The position numbers and the translations under genes were made by a program. The notes under the pieces were generated by a model. That model was not told the origin of the DNA. It made no database searches and saw nothing but the letters and a program-made list of their open reading frames with translations. Below are positions 16,066 to 16,180 of a stretch of 16,180 nt of DNA, in pieces (position 1 is the stretch's first letter; each line of letters opens with the position of its first letter). The DNA is from an uncultured Tolumonas sp. (GTDB lineage Bacteria; Pseudomonadota; Gammaproteobacteria; Enterobacterales; Aeromonadaceae), in contig CAIZDF010000587.1 in the NCBI GenBank assembly GCA_903931645.1, positions 1-16,180 on the forward strand, read 5' to 3'.

Positions 16066-16180
16066 CAACTCCGTTTTTTAATTTAAAATACCATGTAAAA
16101 ATATTGAACAAGATCAAAAAACAAAGCCGTTATGTATTATTAACGCCAAATATCACCAATAAAAACAATATTAACTTAAA

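Larger units (their letters stand above)
15719..16180 (-). promoter_or_regulatory. algD upstream control region (no gene seen)
   Basis: This AT-rich stretch holds no convincing reading frame on either strand. It contains, from algD outward, a 15-bp leader palindrome, a sigma-54-like promoter, a CRP-like site, a Fur-box-like site within an inverted repeat, a 9-bp-arm palindrome and a TGTCA-N6-TGACA palindrome. Long regulatory regions are also found upstream of algD in Pseudomonas. The region ends at the window edge, so the next gene upstream is not visible. Confidence 0.7.

Noticed and set aside
16128..16145. Inverted repeat CGTTA-N8-TAACG near the right edge
   Set aside because: Five-bp arms with no T-run; too short to separate from chance without comparison to relatives.

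Overview
The window holds a nearly complete alginate biosynthesis operon, transcribed right to left on the minus strand from about 15.8 kb to 0.26 kb. Eleven genes lie close together in the order algD, alg8, alg44, algK, algG, algX, algL, algA, manB (phosphomannomutase), manA and a second mannuronan C5-epimerase. The left end carries only the last ~65 codons of a convergent AraC-type regulator on the plus strand. The products resemble Pseudomonas and enterobacterial families, and codon use is moderate in GC. A gammaproteobacterium is likely; I cannot name the genus (an Aeromonadales-like genome is only a guess).

Region by region: 1-197 is the AraC-family C-terminus. 211-233 is a rho-independent terminator that closes the operon. 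264-1562 is a signal-peptide-bearing mannuronan epimerase. 1623-5826 makes GDP-mannose (ManA, ManB, AlgA). 5927-10000 holds the periplasmic enzymes (AlgL lyase, AlgX, AlgG epimerase). 10048-11511 is the lipoprotein scaffold AlgK. 11514-14247 is the inner-membrane polymerase pair Alg44 and Alg8. 14248-14407 is a structured intergenic spacer. 14408-15718 is AlgD. 15719-16180 is a 462-nt AT-rich control region without a gene.

Together the genes convert fructose-6-P to mannose-6-P (ManA), mannose-1-P (ManB), GDP-mannose (AlgA) and GDP-mannuronate (AlgD). Alg8 polymerises this under c-di-GMP control through the PilZ domain of Alg44. The polymer is epimerised (AlgG and the second epimerase), handled by AlgK/AlgX and trimmed or cleared by AlgL in the periplasm.

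The operon differs from the Pseudomonas one in several ways. There is no algE outer-membrane porin between algK and algG and no algI/algJ/algF acetylation set, although AlgX keeps its catalytic motifs. The whole sugar-nucleotide supply, including a dedicated ManA and ManB, is inside the operon. A second short epimerase ends it. The algD upstream region shows a good sigma-54 promoter match and a distal palindrome of FleQ type, plus several other inverted repeats. The algD-alg8 spacer can fold into a branched RNA. These regulatory calls are pattern-based inferences.
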